A DNA stretch of 64,000 nt from Balneola sp. GTDB lineage: Bacteria; Bacteroidota; Rhodothermia; Balneolales; Balneolaceae. A program made the translations under genes and the position numbers. Below, one piece after another: positions 56,750-64,000 of this stretch; the stretch's first letter is position 1; the number at the start of each line of letters is the position of its first letter. The notes beneath the pieces were generated by a model. That model was not told the origin of the DNA, searched no databases, and worked only from the letters and a program-made list of their open reading frames with translations. Where the stretch lies: assembly GCA_002694685.1 (NCBI GenBank), contig NZMW01000002.1, positions 1 to 64,000 on the forward strand, written 5' to 3'.

Positions 56750-57571
56750 ATGGGAGACTTCACGATTAGTTCAGAAGAGATTATGGGATTTGTAACCACT
56801 TTTGGCCCAAAGCTTCTGGCAGCAATTGCTACTCTGGTAATCGGTCTTTGGATCGTTAAGTTTATTGTAAAAGGAGTATCTAAAGTACTGAATAGAAGTA
56901 ATGTTGATGAGGCCTTGGTTTCCTTTATGCGAAGCCTGGTTTCAATGTTACTGAAAGTGATGGTCTACATTTCTGCTTTGGGAATGTTAGGTATTGAAAT
57001 GACCTCCTTTATAGCTGTATTAGGTGCCGCGGGTCTTGCTGTAGGTTTGGCACTTCAGGGAAGCCTCTCCAATTTTGCAGGAGGAGTTCTAATTCTGTTT
57101 TTCAAACCCTTTAAAGTAGGCGATTTTATTGAGCGCGGAAGCGAGTCGGGAACCGTTGAGCGAATTGACATTCTGCATACACATCTCAAAACGCCAAATA
57201 ACCAGTTAGTTGTTATTCCGAACGGTCAATTGGCAAACTCTCCGGTAACCAATTATTCCGCAAAAGAAACCCGAAGAGCAGTTTTCCCGGTAGGTGTAGG
57301 CTATGGTTCTGATATGGAAAAAGCCCGACAGGTTATGCTCCGGGTTTTGAATGAAGATGAAAGAGTTTTAGAAGATCCGGCCCCCGTTGTCGTATTAACA
57401 AATCTGGGTGACAGCTCTCTTGACCTATCTGCTCGAGCATGGACAACCACAGACAATTACTGGCCATTTTTCTTTGAAAATCTGGAAAAAATTAAAGTGG
57501 AACTGGATAAAGAAGGTATTGAGATTCCATTTCCTCAAAGAGATGTGCACCTTATTAAAGAAGTAGATTGA
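56750..57571 (+). CDS. Small-conductance mechanosensitive channel (MscS-type)
   Basis: A 273-residue MscS-family channel. Three membrane helices (about 18-40, 60-85, 90-125) end in the pore-lining GAAGLAVGLALQGSLSNFAGG, followed by the beta domain KPFKVGDFIERGSESGTVERIDILHTHLKTPNNQLVVIPNG. It opens under membrane tension and releases solutes on hypo-osmotic shock. The compact length equals E. coli MscS. It has its own start and ends before a convergent gene. Confidence 0.95.
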   Translation: MGDFTISSEEIMGFVTTFGPKLLAAIATLVIGLWIVKFIVKGVSKVLNRSNVDEALVSFMRSLVSMLLKVMVYISALGMLGIEMTSFIAVLGAAGLAVGLALQGSLSNFAGGVLILFFKPFKVGDFIERGSESGTVERIDILHTHLKTPNNQLVVIPNGQLANSPVTNYSAKETRRAVFPVGVGYGSDMEKARQVMLRVLNEDERVLEDPAPVVVLTNLGDSSLDLSARAWTTTDNYWPFFFENLEKIKVELDKEGIEIPFPQRDVHLIKEVD

Positions 57572-57610
57572 TGTGCGAATGATCGATTGACCGGTTTTTG
57601 ATTTATGAAG

Positions 57611-57970
57611 TTACTTATTTCTTTTATGGGCTGTTTGTACACTTTTCACAAAAATAGAAATAAGTTGATTGCACTCGTTTAATGCTGAGTCTAGTTCCGG
57701 TTTGTCGTTATATAAATTAGCCCGATCTATTATTTTCAAAATAACGAATGACTCTCTAAGCTCTTTTAGTACAATTTGTAGCTTGTGTATGAAATCTTTT
57801 AAAGATTCTGCACTTTGAGCTTCTCCATAATTAAGCGCGGGAGAAGTTCCGGATCGTATTAATTGACCGGATAAATGTTTATTGATCTGAGATAATGGCA
57901 ATCCTTTTGTTAGCTTTATAATAGTGACCGAAAAATCGATCAAGCGATTCTCTAATTCTGCTCTTTTCAT
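57611..57970 (-). CDS. Four-helix-bundle (S23-type) protein
   Basis: A 119-residue helical protein of the four-helix-bundle/S23 family: LENRLIDFSVTIIKLTKGLPLSQINKHLSGQLIRSGTSPALNYGEAQSAES is its typical start, followed by LKELRESFVILKII. The family was first seen inside 23S rRNA intervening sequences, but free copies like this one are common in Bacteroidota. Function is unknown. The gene stands alone, convergent with the MscS gene. Confidence 0.9.
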   Translation of the reverse strand: MKRAELENRLIDFSVTIIKLTKGLPLSQINKHLSGQLIRSGTSPALNYGEAQSAESLKDFIHKLQIVLKELRESFVILKIIDRANLYNDKPELDSALNECNQLISIFVKSVQTAHKRNK

Positions 57971-58260
57971 GATTAAATGGATTATTTGTTTTCAGAGTTA
58001 GAGCTATAAAGTGCGTATTCCTTACAGAATTAATTTAAAAAGAACTGCAATCACAGTTCGGTCTGTCGATCATTCGAAAATCAAACAGCCATTTATGAAG
58101 TAAGGAAACAGTTTTTAAACCCTTATAAATTGATTAAGAACCACTTTCCCAAACTTTTGCTTTAGATTGCCAAAGATTGGGTAGATATATTATCTTAATG
58201 AACTAATGAAGAAGGCTTCGAGCCGTTAATTAAAAGACCTACGAGGAAAGGAAGGTTACT
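57971..58260. other. Gap upstream of the DUF349 gene
   Basis: About 290 bp without a supported gene. It contains the promoters for the divergent S23-type and DUF349 genes, and the GGAAGG ribosome site just before the GTG at 58261. Nothing else recognisable. Confidence 0.45.
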
Positions 58261-60333
58261 GTGGAGAACCTGGAGCAAAACAAAAAGGACGCTGAAAGCG
58301 AAGAGACTAACAAAAGTGAACTCAAAAATATATCTGAAGAAACAACTTCTGAAGAAGTAGAAAGTTCTGCTGAAGAAGAATTAGAAACTGTTTCTGATGT
58401 TGATAATGCTGATACCGCCGAAGCTGAGGTGGTTGAAGAGTCAGCATCTGAAGAAGACTCAGATAGTGAAGAGGAAGACACTGCCGAAAAAGCTGAGACT
58501 GAAGCGGCTGAAGAGTCAACATCAGAGGAAGACTCAGCTGATGAAAAAGAAGGAGAGGCAGAACCAGACCCAGACCCGGAAGAAGAAGATTCCGATGCTG
58601 CTGAGCCTGAGTCTTCAGAGACTGATGAAGAAAATGCGGAATCAGAAGAGGACGCCGAGAGCTATTACTCGGATATTGTAGTCCGCGCTAAAGAATTGGT
58701 AGAGCAAACCGATTGGGCTTTTGTAACTACTGAGCTATCTAACCTTGCGCATTCAATTACGGAAGGGCCTGAGTCAGATGATGACAAAGCCAAACAACTG
58801 ATTGAAGAATTTCAGGAGCTCAGAGAAAGTTTTGAGCAGAAGAAAAATGAGTATTACGAAGAGCAAAATCGTAGGAAGGAAGAAAATCTGGCTAAGAAAA
58901 AAGACCTTCTCAAATCCCTTTCTAATATAATAAGTGAAGAAGATTGGTCAGCCACCAAACAAGTAGGCAAGATTAAGGGACAGTGGGAATCCATCAAGTT
59001 ATTACCTCAGGGTGAAGCAGAAGCCTTGGATGCTCGCTATAAAGAGCTGATGGATGAGTTTGAAGATCATAAAGTAGATCGGCTCGTTAAAAAACTTCAG
59101 AAGGAAGAAGAAAACTTAGAGCTTAAGCTTCTTCTTCTGGATAAAATGGATGTGCTGGTCAAGAATCTTGAAAATGAGAGCCCTGACTTTAACGAACTTG
59201 AAGATGAGTTTAACAAGCTTATCTCTCAATGGCGAAAAGTGGGGCGTGTGCCTTCAGAAAAAAATCAATCCCTTTGGGATCGGTTTAACAAAGTGCAGGA
59301 TACGTTCAATGAAATGCGCTTTAAGTTCGATAAAGAATACCGCAAGGTGGTAGAGAAGGCCCTGTCGAAGAAAAAGAAACTAGTTAAAGAAGCCGAAGCA
59401 CTGGTTGATCAGGAGAATATTGCCAAAGCTGCCCGTAAGGTGAATAAGCTTCACAAGGCGTGGAAAAATGCCGGAAACCTCCCACAGAAAGATGAGAATG
59501 ATATGTGGGATCTCTTCAAGGCGGCTACCGATAAGTTTAACGACATGAAGTCGGATAACATCGACAAGCTTCGGGAACAAGAAGAGGCGAACCTTGAGAA
59601 GAAGTATGATCTGATTAAAAAGGCTGAAGAATCAAAAGATACGGAAGACTTTGATGCCGGCCACCAGATTATGCAGGACTTGATGAACCAATGGAAACAG
59701 ATTGGTCCGGTTCCCAGAAAACAATCCTCGAAGATCTGGAAAAAGTTTAAAGGCGCGATGGACGTATTTTATGATCGCCGTCGAGAAGCTTTCAAAGGTC
59801 AGCGTAAAGATCAAAAAGAGAATCTTGCGAAGAAGGAAGAGATTCTTGAGAAGCTCAGAGAGTTAGGCAAGCATGAAGATCCGGCGCTGGCGGTTCAGGA
59901 AGCCAAAGAGCTTCAGCAGGAGTTTAAGGATGCCGGCTACGTTCCTATCAAGATGAAGAATAAAATCTGGAAGCAGTATCGGGAAGCTTGTGATGTGATT
60001 TATGACCGTTACAGAGCTTTGGGTAATGATCTCGGGATGGAGAAAGAACTCGCTAATCAGGGTATTGATCCTGATACGCGGAAAGATATTATTAAACTTC
60101 AGAAAGAAAGAGACAAGCTTAAAAAAGAAGTCTCAAGTCTCGAAAGTGAAATGATTCAGTATCAGGAAGCCAAGACTTATTTTAAGCCGACGAACAGAGG
60201 CAACGCGCTGAAAGACGAACTTCAGGCAAAAATTGATAAAGCTGAAAAGGCGATTGATGATAAGAAAGAACGCCTTAAGGAAGTTAAAAAGCAGATTGAC
60301 CAGCTAAAAAGGACTGGAGACGAGGAAGAGTAA
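58261..60333 (+). CDS. DUF349-repeat protein with acidic N-terminal tail
   Basis: A 690-residue cytoplasmic protein. Residues 1-140 are an extreme Glu/Ser/Asp-rich, disordered tail. From about 145 to 600 five DUF349 helical repeats follow, each with a Trp-containing motif (SQWRKVGRVPSEKNQSLWDRF, AWKNAGNLPQKDENDMWDLF, QWKQIGPVPRKQSSKIWKKF). The end is a charged coiled coil (about 610-690). DUF349 proteins of this length occur across Bacteroidota; function unknown. The start is GTG with a GGAAGG site before it. Single gene. Confidence 0.9.
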   Translation: MENLEQNKKDAESEETNKSELKNISEETTSEEVESSAEEELETVSDVDNADTAEAEVVEESASEEDSDSEEEDTAEKAETEAAEESTSEEDSADEKEGEAEPDPDPEEEDSDAAEPESSETDEENAESEEDAESYYSDIVVRAKELVEQTDWAFVTTELSNLAHSITEGPESDDDKAKQLIEEFQELRESFEQKKNEYYEEQNRRKEENLAKKKDLLKSLSNIISEEDWSATKQVGKIKGQWESIKLLPQGEAEALDARYKELMDEFEDHKVDRLVKKLQKEEENLELKLLLLDKMDVLVKNLENESPDFNELEDEFNKLISQWRKVGRVPSEKNQSLWDRFNKVQDTFNEMRFKFDKEYRKVVEKALSKKKKLVKEAEALVDQENIAKAARKVNKLHKAWKNAGNLPQKDENDMWDLFKAATDKFNDMKSDNIDKLREQEEANLEKKYDLIKKAEESKDTEDFDAGHQIMQDLMNQWKQIGPVPRKQSSKIWKKFKGAMDVFYDRRREAFKGQRKDQKENLAKKEEILEKLRELGKHEDPALAVQEAKELQQEFKDAGYVPIKMKNKIWKQYREACDVIYDRYRALGNDLGMEKELANQGIDPDTRKDIIKLQKERDKLKKEVSSLESEMIQYQEAKTYFKPTNRGNALKDELQAKIDKAEKAIDDKKERLKEVKKQIDQLKRTGDEEE

Positions 60334-60520
60334 GTCGCTCTTTCTGTTTACTTGATATTTTTTTACACTGTTGGTCAAATTTGCTCAGACGGAATATTTA
60401 GGTTTTAACATTTCACATATTTAGTTTAAGAAAAGGAATTTCCGATCTGTATTTTTATACTTGGGGTATAAATCTGTAACAACATAGTTTTGTATACATA
60501 GAGGTTATGTAAGGAAAAAT

Positions 60521-61408
60521 TTGAAAGGTTCGATTAACATAAAATTCTGGGGTGTTCGAGGGTCTACCCCTTGTGCTAACATTGAGAATATGACCTATGG
60601 TGGTAATACCACCTGTGTTCAGGTTCAGATTGAAGGCATTGAAGAGCTCCTTATTTTTGATGCAGGAACCGGATTCAGAAACCTCGGCAATGAATTACAA
60701 AGCAATGGCTCACCGCTAAAAGGCCGAGTTTTTATATCGCATCCCCACTGGGATCACTTGCAAGGCTTTCCTTTTTTCAAACCTTTTTATAACGGGGATA
60801 ACTGGTTCCGTATTTACTTACCTCCACAAGGTGATATGGGATGTGAAGAAATTCTTCAAGGCCATATGTCCAGCACTTTTTTCCCGGTATCTATAGATAT
60901 GCTGGAAGCAGATTTGCAATGCGAGACATTTCAACCCGGAAAAAGGTCTTTCGATAATTACACTGTTGAGTACATGTGGGCAACTCATACTGTGCCTACA
61001 GCTATCTACAAACTTACAGTTAAAGATAAAGTAATTGTATTTTGTCCGGATAATGAACTGGCAGCAGAGGACAGCGATGAAGTCATTAAATTCAAAGAAG
61101 AGTTTAAAGATTTCATTAAGGGCAGTGATGTGTTGATTCATGATGCCCAGTACAACAGGGTTTCTTACCAAGAACGAAAAGGGTGGGGACATTCAGCCTG
61201 GGAAGATGTGGCCGAGATAGCAGCTGAAGCTAAAGTAAAAATGCTGTACTTAACTCATCATGACCCGGATAAAAGTGATGATGTATTAGCTGAAGTAGAT
61301 AAGAAAGTAATAGAAAAGCATGGTTCTGATTTCACTGAAATAAGTTTGGCGAAAGAAGGACAGGAAATAAAGCTGCCCCTCAATACAGCCAAAATTATTG
61401 CTGATTAG
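60521..61408 (+). CDS. Metallo-beta-lactamase-fold hydrolase
   Basis: A 295-residue cytoplasmic MBL-fold enzyme. Start KFWGVRGSTPCANIENMTYGGNTTC is typical of the PhnP/ElaC-like cyclic-phosphodiesterase and related subgroup, and the metal site is in SHPHWDHLQGFPFF, followed by DAQY, HSAWEDV and LTHHDP later. It probably hydrolyses a small ester or phosphodiester. The start is TTG at 60521 with AAGGA 5-7 nt upstream. Single gene, convergent with the outer-membrane protein gene. Confidence 0.85.
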   Translation: MKGSINIKFWGVRGSTPCANIENMTYGGNTTCVQVQIEGIEELLIFDAGTGFRNLGNELQSNGSPLKGRVFISHPHWDHLQGFPFFKPFYNGDNWFRIYLPPQGDMGCEEILQGHMSSTFFPVSIDMLEADLQCETFQPGKRSFDNYTVEYMWATHTVPTAIYKLTVKDKVIVFCPDNELAAEDSDEVIKFKEEFKDFIKGSDVLIHDAQYNRVSYQERKGWGHSAWEDVAEIAAEAKVKMLYLTHHDPDKSDDVLAEVDKKVIEKHGSDFTEISLAKEGQEIKLPLNTAKIIAD

Positions 61409-61414
61409 CTAAAA

Positions 61415-61894
61415 TCAGAAGTAGAACCGGATACCTAACGCTCCGTTTCCGTCAAAGTCAGTACTTGGTGCTAAATCAAGAATAGGGACGGCTTCCACAA
61501 AGATATCAATAGGTGCGTCGGGAACAACGTAATTCAAGCCTAAAGGAATGCGAACTCCGATTCCAGGATCGTCAGCAAGCACAATTCGCCCACCAATACC
61601 GTAGTAAAACGCTAAGTCGCCTTTCTCAACGCCTTGTATCCAAGAGTGACGAAGATAATCTGCATGGAGATGTACAGCATCATATCGTCCAAAGGACCAA
61701 GCTGCACCAAAGCCAAAAGCTGATTTATCGCTATTCCAAACTTTTGCAGATATGCCTGTAGGTTCACCTAACATAACACCCAGGCCAAAGTTTCCGCCTT
61801 CGCCACGTGCTTGAGCCTGTGCTGAATCAGAGGGGTAGATTAGAAATAATCCACAAATTAAAGTTATTGCTGATAGTAGTTTCGCTAATTTCAT
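61415..61894 (-). CDS. Small outer-membrane beta-barrel protein
   Basis: A 159-residue protein with an N-terminal signal peptide (about 1-28) and alternating hydrophobic strands rich in Gly/aromatic residues (FGLGVMLGEPTGISAKVWN, AAWSFGRYDAVHLHADYLRH, GALGIRFYF at the C-terminus). It ends in Phe, as outer-membrane barrels do. Probably an eight-strand outer-membrane protein; function unknown. It ends 6 bp from the convergent MBL gene. Confidence 0.75.
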   Translation of the reverse strand: MKLAKLLSAITLICGLFLIYPSDSAQAQARGEGGNFGLGVMLGEPTGISAKVWNSDKSAFGFGAAWSFGRYDAVHLHADYLRHSWIQGVEKGDLAFYYGIGGRIVLADDPGIGVRIPLGLNYVVPDAPIDIFVEAVPILDLAPSTDFDGNGALGIRFYF

Positions 61895-62079
61895 AGTTAT
61901 TTTTTTATTAGTGATTGTTACACTATTAAAGGAAAGTAAGGGAGAAAATGTTTCAATTTTGTCATAATAAGTGATTTATTGGGGCAGAATTTTATTATTT
62001 CAATCTGAATAAAGGCTTTCTTCGTAAGAATGAAGTAACACAGAGCCTCATTAATATTATTAACCAAATCATATACGAC

Positions 62080-62415
62080 ATGGACAATACTTATTACAAA
62101 GCAGAAGACTTAAAGAAGTTTGGAAATATTACTGAATTCCAGGAAAATCTCGGTAATAAATTTTTTGAATACTATGGAGAGGTCTTTGAGGAAGGGGCGC
62201 TTACCAAACGAGAAAAAGCACTTATTGCTCTGGCTGTAGCTCACACGGTGCAGTGTCCATATTGTATTGATGCATATACCAGCGACAGCCTCGAAAAAGG
62301 TGCCAGTGAAGAACAAATGATGGAAGCGGTGCACGTTGCAGCGGCTATAAGAGGTGGCTCATCCTTAGTTCATGGCGTACAGATGATGAACAAAGTGAAA
62401 GATCTGTCAATGTAA
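62080..62415 (+). CDS. Carboxymuconolactone-decarboxylase-like protein of the arsenosugar cluster
   Basis: A 111-residue alkylhydroperoxidase-D-like protein. The CxxC with its relay residues is in HTVQCPYCIDAYTSDSLEKGASEEQMMEAVHVAA, so it should be redox-active. It matches the arsenosugar-biosynthesis-associated peroxidase-like group, and the next two genes confirm this context. It probably handles a thiol or peroxide step in this pathway. First gene of a plus-strand operon running off the window. Confidence 0.9.
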   Translation: MDNTYYKAEDLKKFGNITEFQENLGNKFFEYYGEVFEEGALTKREKALIALAVAHTVQCPYCIDAYTSDSLEKGASEEQMMEAVHVAAAIRGGSSLVHGVQMMNKVKDLSM

Positions 62416-62497
62416 AACCTGAAGTTGTTATAAACAGGAAAGACCGATCTGGCATACCGGCTTGGTCGGGTCATAAATTATTTAGTTAAAGAAAGTC

Positions 62498-63544
62498 ATG
62501 AAAAGTTTATTAGCGGAATCACACTCTCTGTCAAAGCCGAGTGTACAGCTTGAAATCATAAATTCACATAACCAAAAGATTGAATCCCTTCCTAAGTTTG
62601 AAGAAAAGATCAATGATATTGGACTGTTCCCACTTAAACCTACCGGAATAGAGATCTTTCAAATGAATGTGGGCTACATGTGTAACATGACCTGCAAACA
62701 CTGTCATGTTGATGCAGGGCCTGACCGGCAGGAAATTATGACGAAAGAGACTTTTGAATACTGTCTGGATGCTCTCAAAAATACTGATATCCAAACGGTA
62801 GATTTGACTGGTGGAGCTCCGGAGATGAATCCTCATTTTAGGTGGTTTGTGGAAGAGGTTTCGAAGCTGGGTAAGCAGGTTATCGTCCGTTCAAATCTGA
62901 CTATTCTGACGACCAATAAATTTAGTGATCTACCCGAATTCTTTAAGAAGCACAATGTAGAGGTTACCTGCTCGCTGCCCTTCTACAGTAAGTCCAGAAC
63001 AGACCGGCAGCGTGGGGAAGGCACGTATGACAAATCAATAACGGCTCTCAAGAGATTGAATGAAATTGGGTACGGAAAAGAAGGCACCGGCCTAATGTTG
63101 AATCTGGTTTATAATCCTGTTGGTGCTTTTTTGCCGGGAGATCAAGCGGAAATCAGGCAAGAGTTTAAAAAAGAGCTGAAGCGAAAGCACGATATTGAGT
63201 TCAACGATCTTTTTACTATCACGAATCTGCCTATCAGTCGATTTTTGAATTTCTTATTAATGTCAGGGAATTTGGAGGACTATATGGAGAAGCTGATCGA
63301 ATCTTTCAACCCTGCAGCTGCAGAAGGAGTGATGTGCCGGAATACGATTTCAATCGGGTGGGATGGTCGTCTTTTCGATTGTGACTTCAATCAAATGCTG
63401 GAGATGGAAACTCACAAAGATACCGTGCAGCACATCAAAGATTTTGATCTGGATTCGTTGAATAACAGGGAAATCATGATTAACCAACATTGCTTTGGCT
63501 GCACGGCCGGTGCAGGAAGTAGTTGTGGCGGGGCAACTACTTAA
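62498..63544 (+). CDS. arsS: Arsenosugar biosynthesis radical SAM enzyme (ArsS-like)
   Basis: A 348-residue radical SAM enzyme. The [4Fe-4S] cysteines are in GYMCNMTCKHCHVDAGP (CxxxCxxC), followed by a SAM-binding TGGAPEMNPHF. A C-terminal Cys set (MCRNTISIGWDGRLFDCDFNQM, then QHCFGCTAGAGSSC) likely binds further clusters. ArsS makes the adenosine-type intermediate that leads to arsenosugars. It follows the peroxidase-like gene by 82 nt and precedes the TIGR04282 transferase by 67 nt, the usual order. Confidence 0.92.
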   Translation: MKSLLAESHSLSKPSVQLEIINSHNQKIESLPKFEEKINDIGLFPLKPTGIEIFQMNVGYMCNMTCKHCHVDAGPDRQEIMTKETFEYCLDALKNTDIQTVDLTGGAPEMNPHFRWFVEEVSKLGKQVIVRSNLTILTTNKFSDLPEFFKKHNVEVTCSLPFYSKSRTDRQRGEGTYDKSITALKRLNEIGYGKEGTGLMLNLVYNPVGAFLPGDQAEIRQEFKKELKRKHDIEFNDLFTITNLPISRFLNFLLMSGNLEDYMEKLIESFNPAAAEGVMCRNTISIGWDGRLFDCDFNQMLEMETHKDTVQHIKDFDLDSLNNREIMINQHCFGCTAGAGSSCGGATT

Positions 63545-63577
63545 AATCAAATACAAAGTGTAATCCGAACATAGTCT

Positions 63578-63602
63578 CGCTCCTGACGCTCTGCGTCGGA
63601 GC
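63578..63602. repeat. Small REP-like palindrome between arsS and the glycosyltransferase
   Basis: CGCTCCTGACGC-TCT-GCGTCGGAGCG: nearly perfect hairpin in the 67-bp gap between two genes of the same operon. It may be a scattered REP-type repeat or a weak terminator; no T-run follows. Confidence 0.55.
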
Positions 63603-63611
63603 GGTTAAGTA

Positions 63612-64000
63612 ATGAGAATGAACCAAAGAAATAAGCTCATCATTTTTGTAAAAAACGAAGAAGCCGGCAAAACCAAAACAAGATTAGCTGCAACCATTGG
63701 GGATGAAGAAGCTTTGGAGGCATACAGGAGGTTGCTGACCTATACCTTCAGTCAGGCAAAAAATGTAAATGCCCATAAAGAAGTATGGTATTCAAGATAT
63801 AAAGCTGAAGATGATATTTGGGCCTCAGGTGATTTCAACAAAAAAGTGCAGTCTGGGGAAGATCTTGGAAAGCGTATGTCTAATGCTTTTGAGCATTCTT
63901 TTAAAAAGGAGAAGGTTCAAAGCGTGGTTGTGATTGGGAGTGATTGTGCAGAGCTGAAAACGGAAATCATTGAAGAAGCCTATTCGAAGCTGAAGGATCA
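63612..64000 (+). CDS. TIGR04282-family arsenosugar glycosyltransferase, partial
   Basis: The first 129 codons of a gene cut by the window edge. The sequence (KLIIFVKNEEAGKTKTRLAATIGDEEALEAYRRLL, then VVVIGSDCAEL) matches the TIGR04282/DUF2064 family, which follows arsS in arsenosugar clusters and is thought to attach or process the sugar part. The start is ATG at 63612; a second in-frame ATG lies two codons in. Co-transcription with arsS is likely despite the palindrome between them. Confidence 0.88.
   Translation, partial: MRMNQRNKLIIFVKNEEAGKTKTRLAATIGDEEALEAYRRLLTYTFSQAKNVNAHKEVWYSRYKAEDDIWASGDFNKKVQSGEDLGKRMSNAFEHSFKKEKVQSVVVIGSDCAELKTEIIEEAYSKLKD

Noticed and set aside
58239-58681. Additional coding frames opposite or beside the start of the DUF349 gene
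   Set aside because: They arise from the Glu/Ser-rich codon composition of the acidic tail; products are Ser/Leu or Lys/Arg low-complexity strings.
60818-61192. 124-codon minus-strand frame inside the MBL hydrolase
   Set aside because: It is antisense to metal-site and core residues of the hydrolase and has no recognisable product.

Overview
The window looks like chromosome from a member of the Balneolota (Gracilimonas/Balneola-like, in the Bacteroidota-Rhodothermota neighbourhood). Two large secreted proteins end in type IX secretion sorting domains carrying the NYPNPFNP signature. The order rsmD-coaD with a DUF3822 protein close by is a Bacteroidota-type arrangement. Most housekeeping genes also read as this group. 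The taxonomic call is inference; no rRNA is present.

Layout. 1-4.3 kb: a small zinc-ribbon protein, an XRE regulator, a beta-propeller lipoprotein and a secreted M4/M36-type metallopeptidase. 4.5-6.3 kb: an AT-rich pair, one unknown gene plus a HEPN-associated RES-domain protein (possible toxin or defence pair). 6.5-12.3 kb: a phage- or plasmid-type replication and recombination block on the minus strand (accessory protein, YqaJ nuclease, two tiny ORFs, DUF932, then a primase-helicase). Its 180-bp control region holds a hairpin and direct repeats and could be an origin. A truncated tRNA-Pro(GGG) 5' half lies just beyond, at 12.6 kb, and probably marks an old integration boundary. 12.8-17 kb: an acyltransferase-3/SGNH gene broken by a one-base frameshift near its 5' end, and a duplicated-module T9SS cargo protein.

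17-26.4 kb: katG with a candidate Fur/PerR-type box; a two-gene unit of a DUF4384-type protein and a WD40-caspase protein; and a convergent exported protein with duplicated modules. 26.6-33.6 kb: a low-GC glycosyltransferase island (three glycosyltransferases, one decayed GT2 pseudogene, one SyrD/PvdE-like ABC exporter). It is bracketed by a 5'-truncated methylmalonyl-CoA epimerase remnant on the left and a complete, diverged epimerase on the right.

33.7-64 kb is mostly ordinary chromosome: an M48 peptidase/CHASE2-cyclase operon, AI-2E transporter, flavin reductase, PolX, YraN with a GbsR-type regulator, GH5 glycosidase, SulP transporter, a NmrA/HxlR divergent pair, aminotransferase, coaD, rsmD, DUF3822, MATE, YihY, SixA, a stress group (Dps, CsbD, MscS), a DUF349 protein, an MBL hydrolase, and the start of an arsenosugar-type cluster (CMD-like protein, ArsS radical SAM, TIGR04282 glycosyltransferase) that runs off the right edge. 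Nested palindromic repeats occupy several intergenic gaps (50.8, 55.2 and 63.6 kb).

No CRISPR array, rRNA, transposase or integrase was seen. The most interesting parts are the control region and tiny-ORF cascade of the replication block, the tRNA scar, and the epimerase-flanked sugar island.
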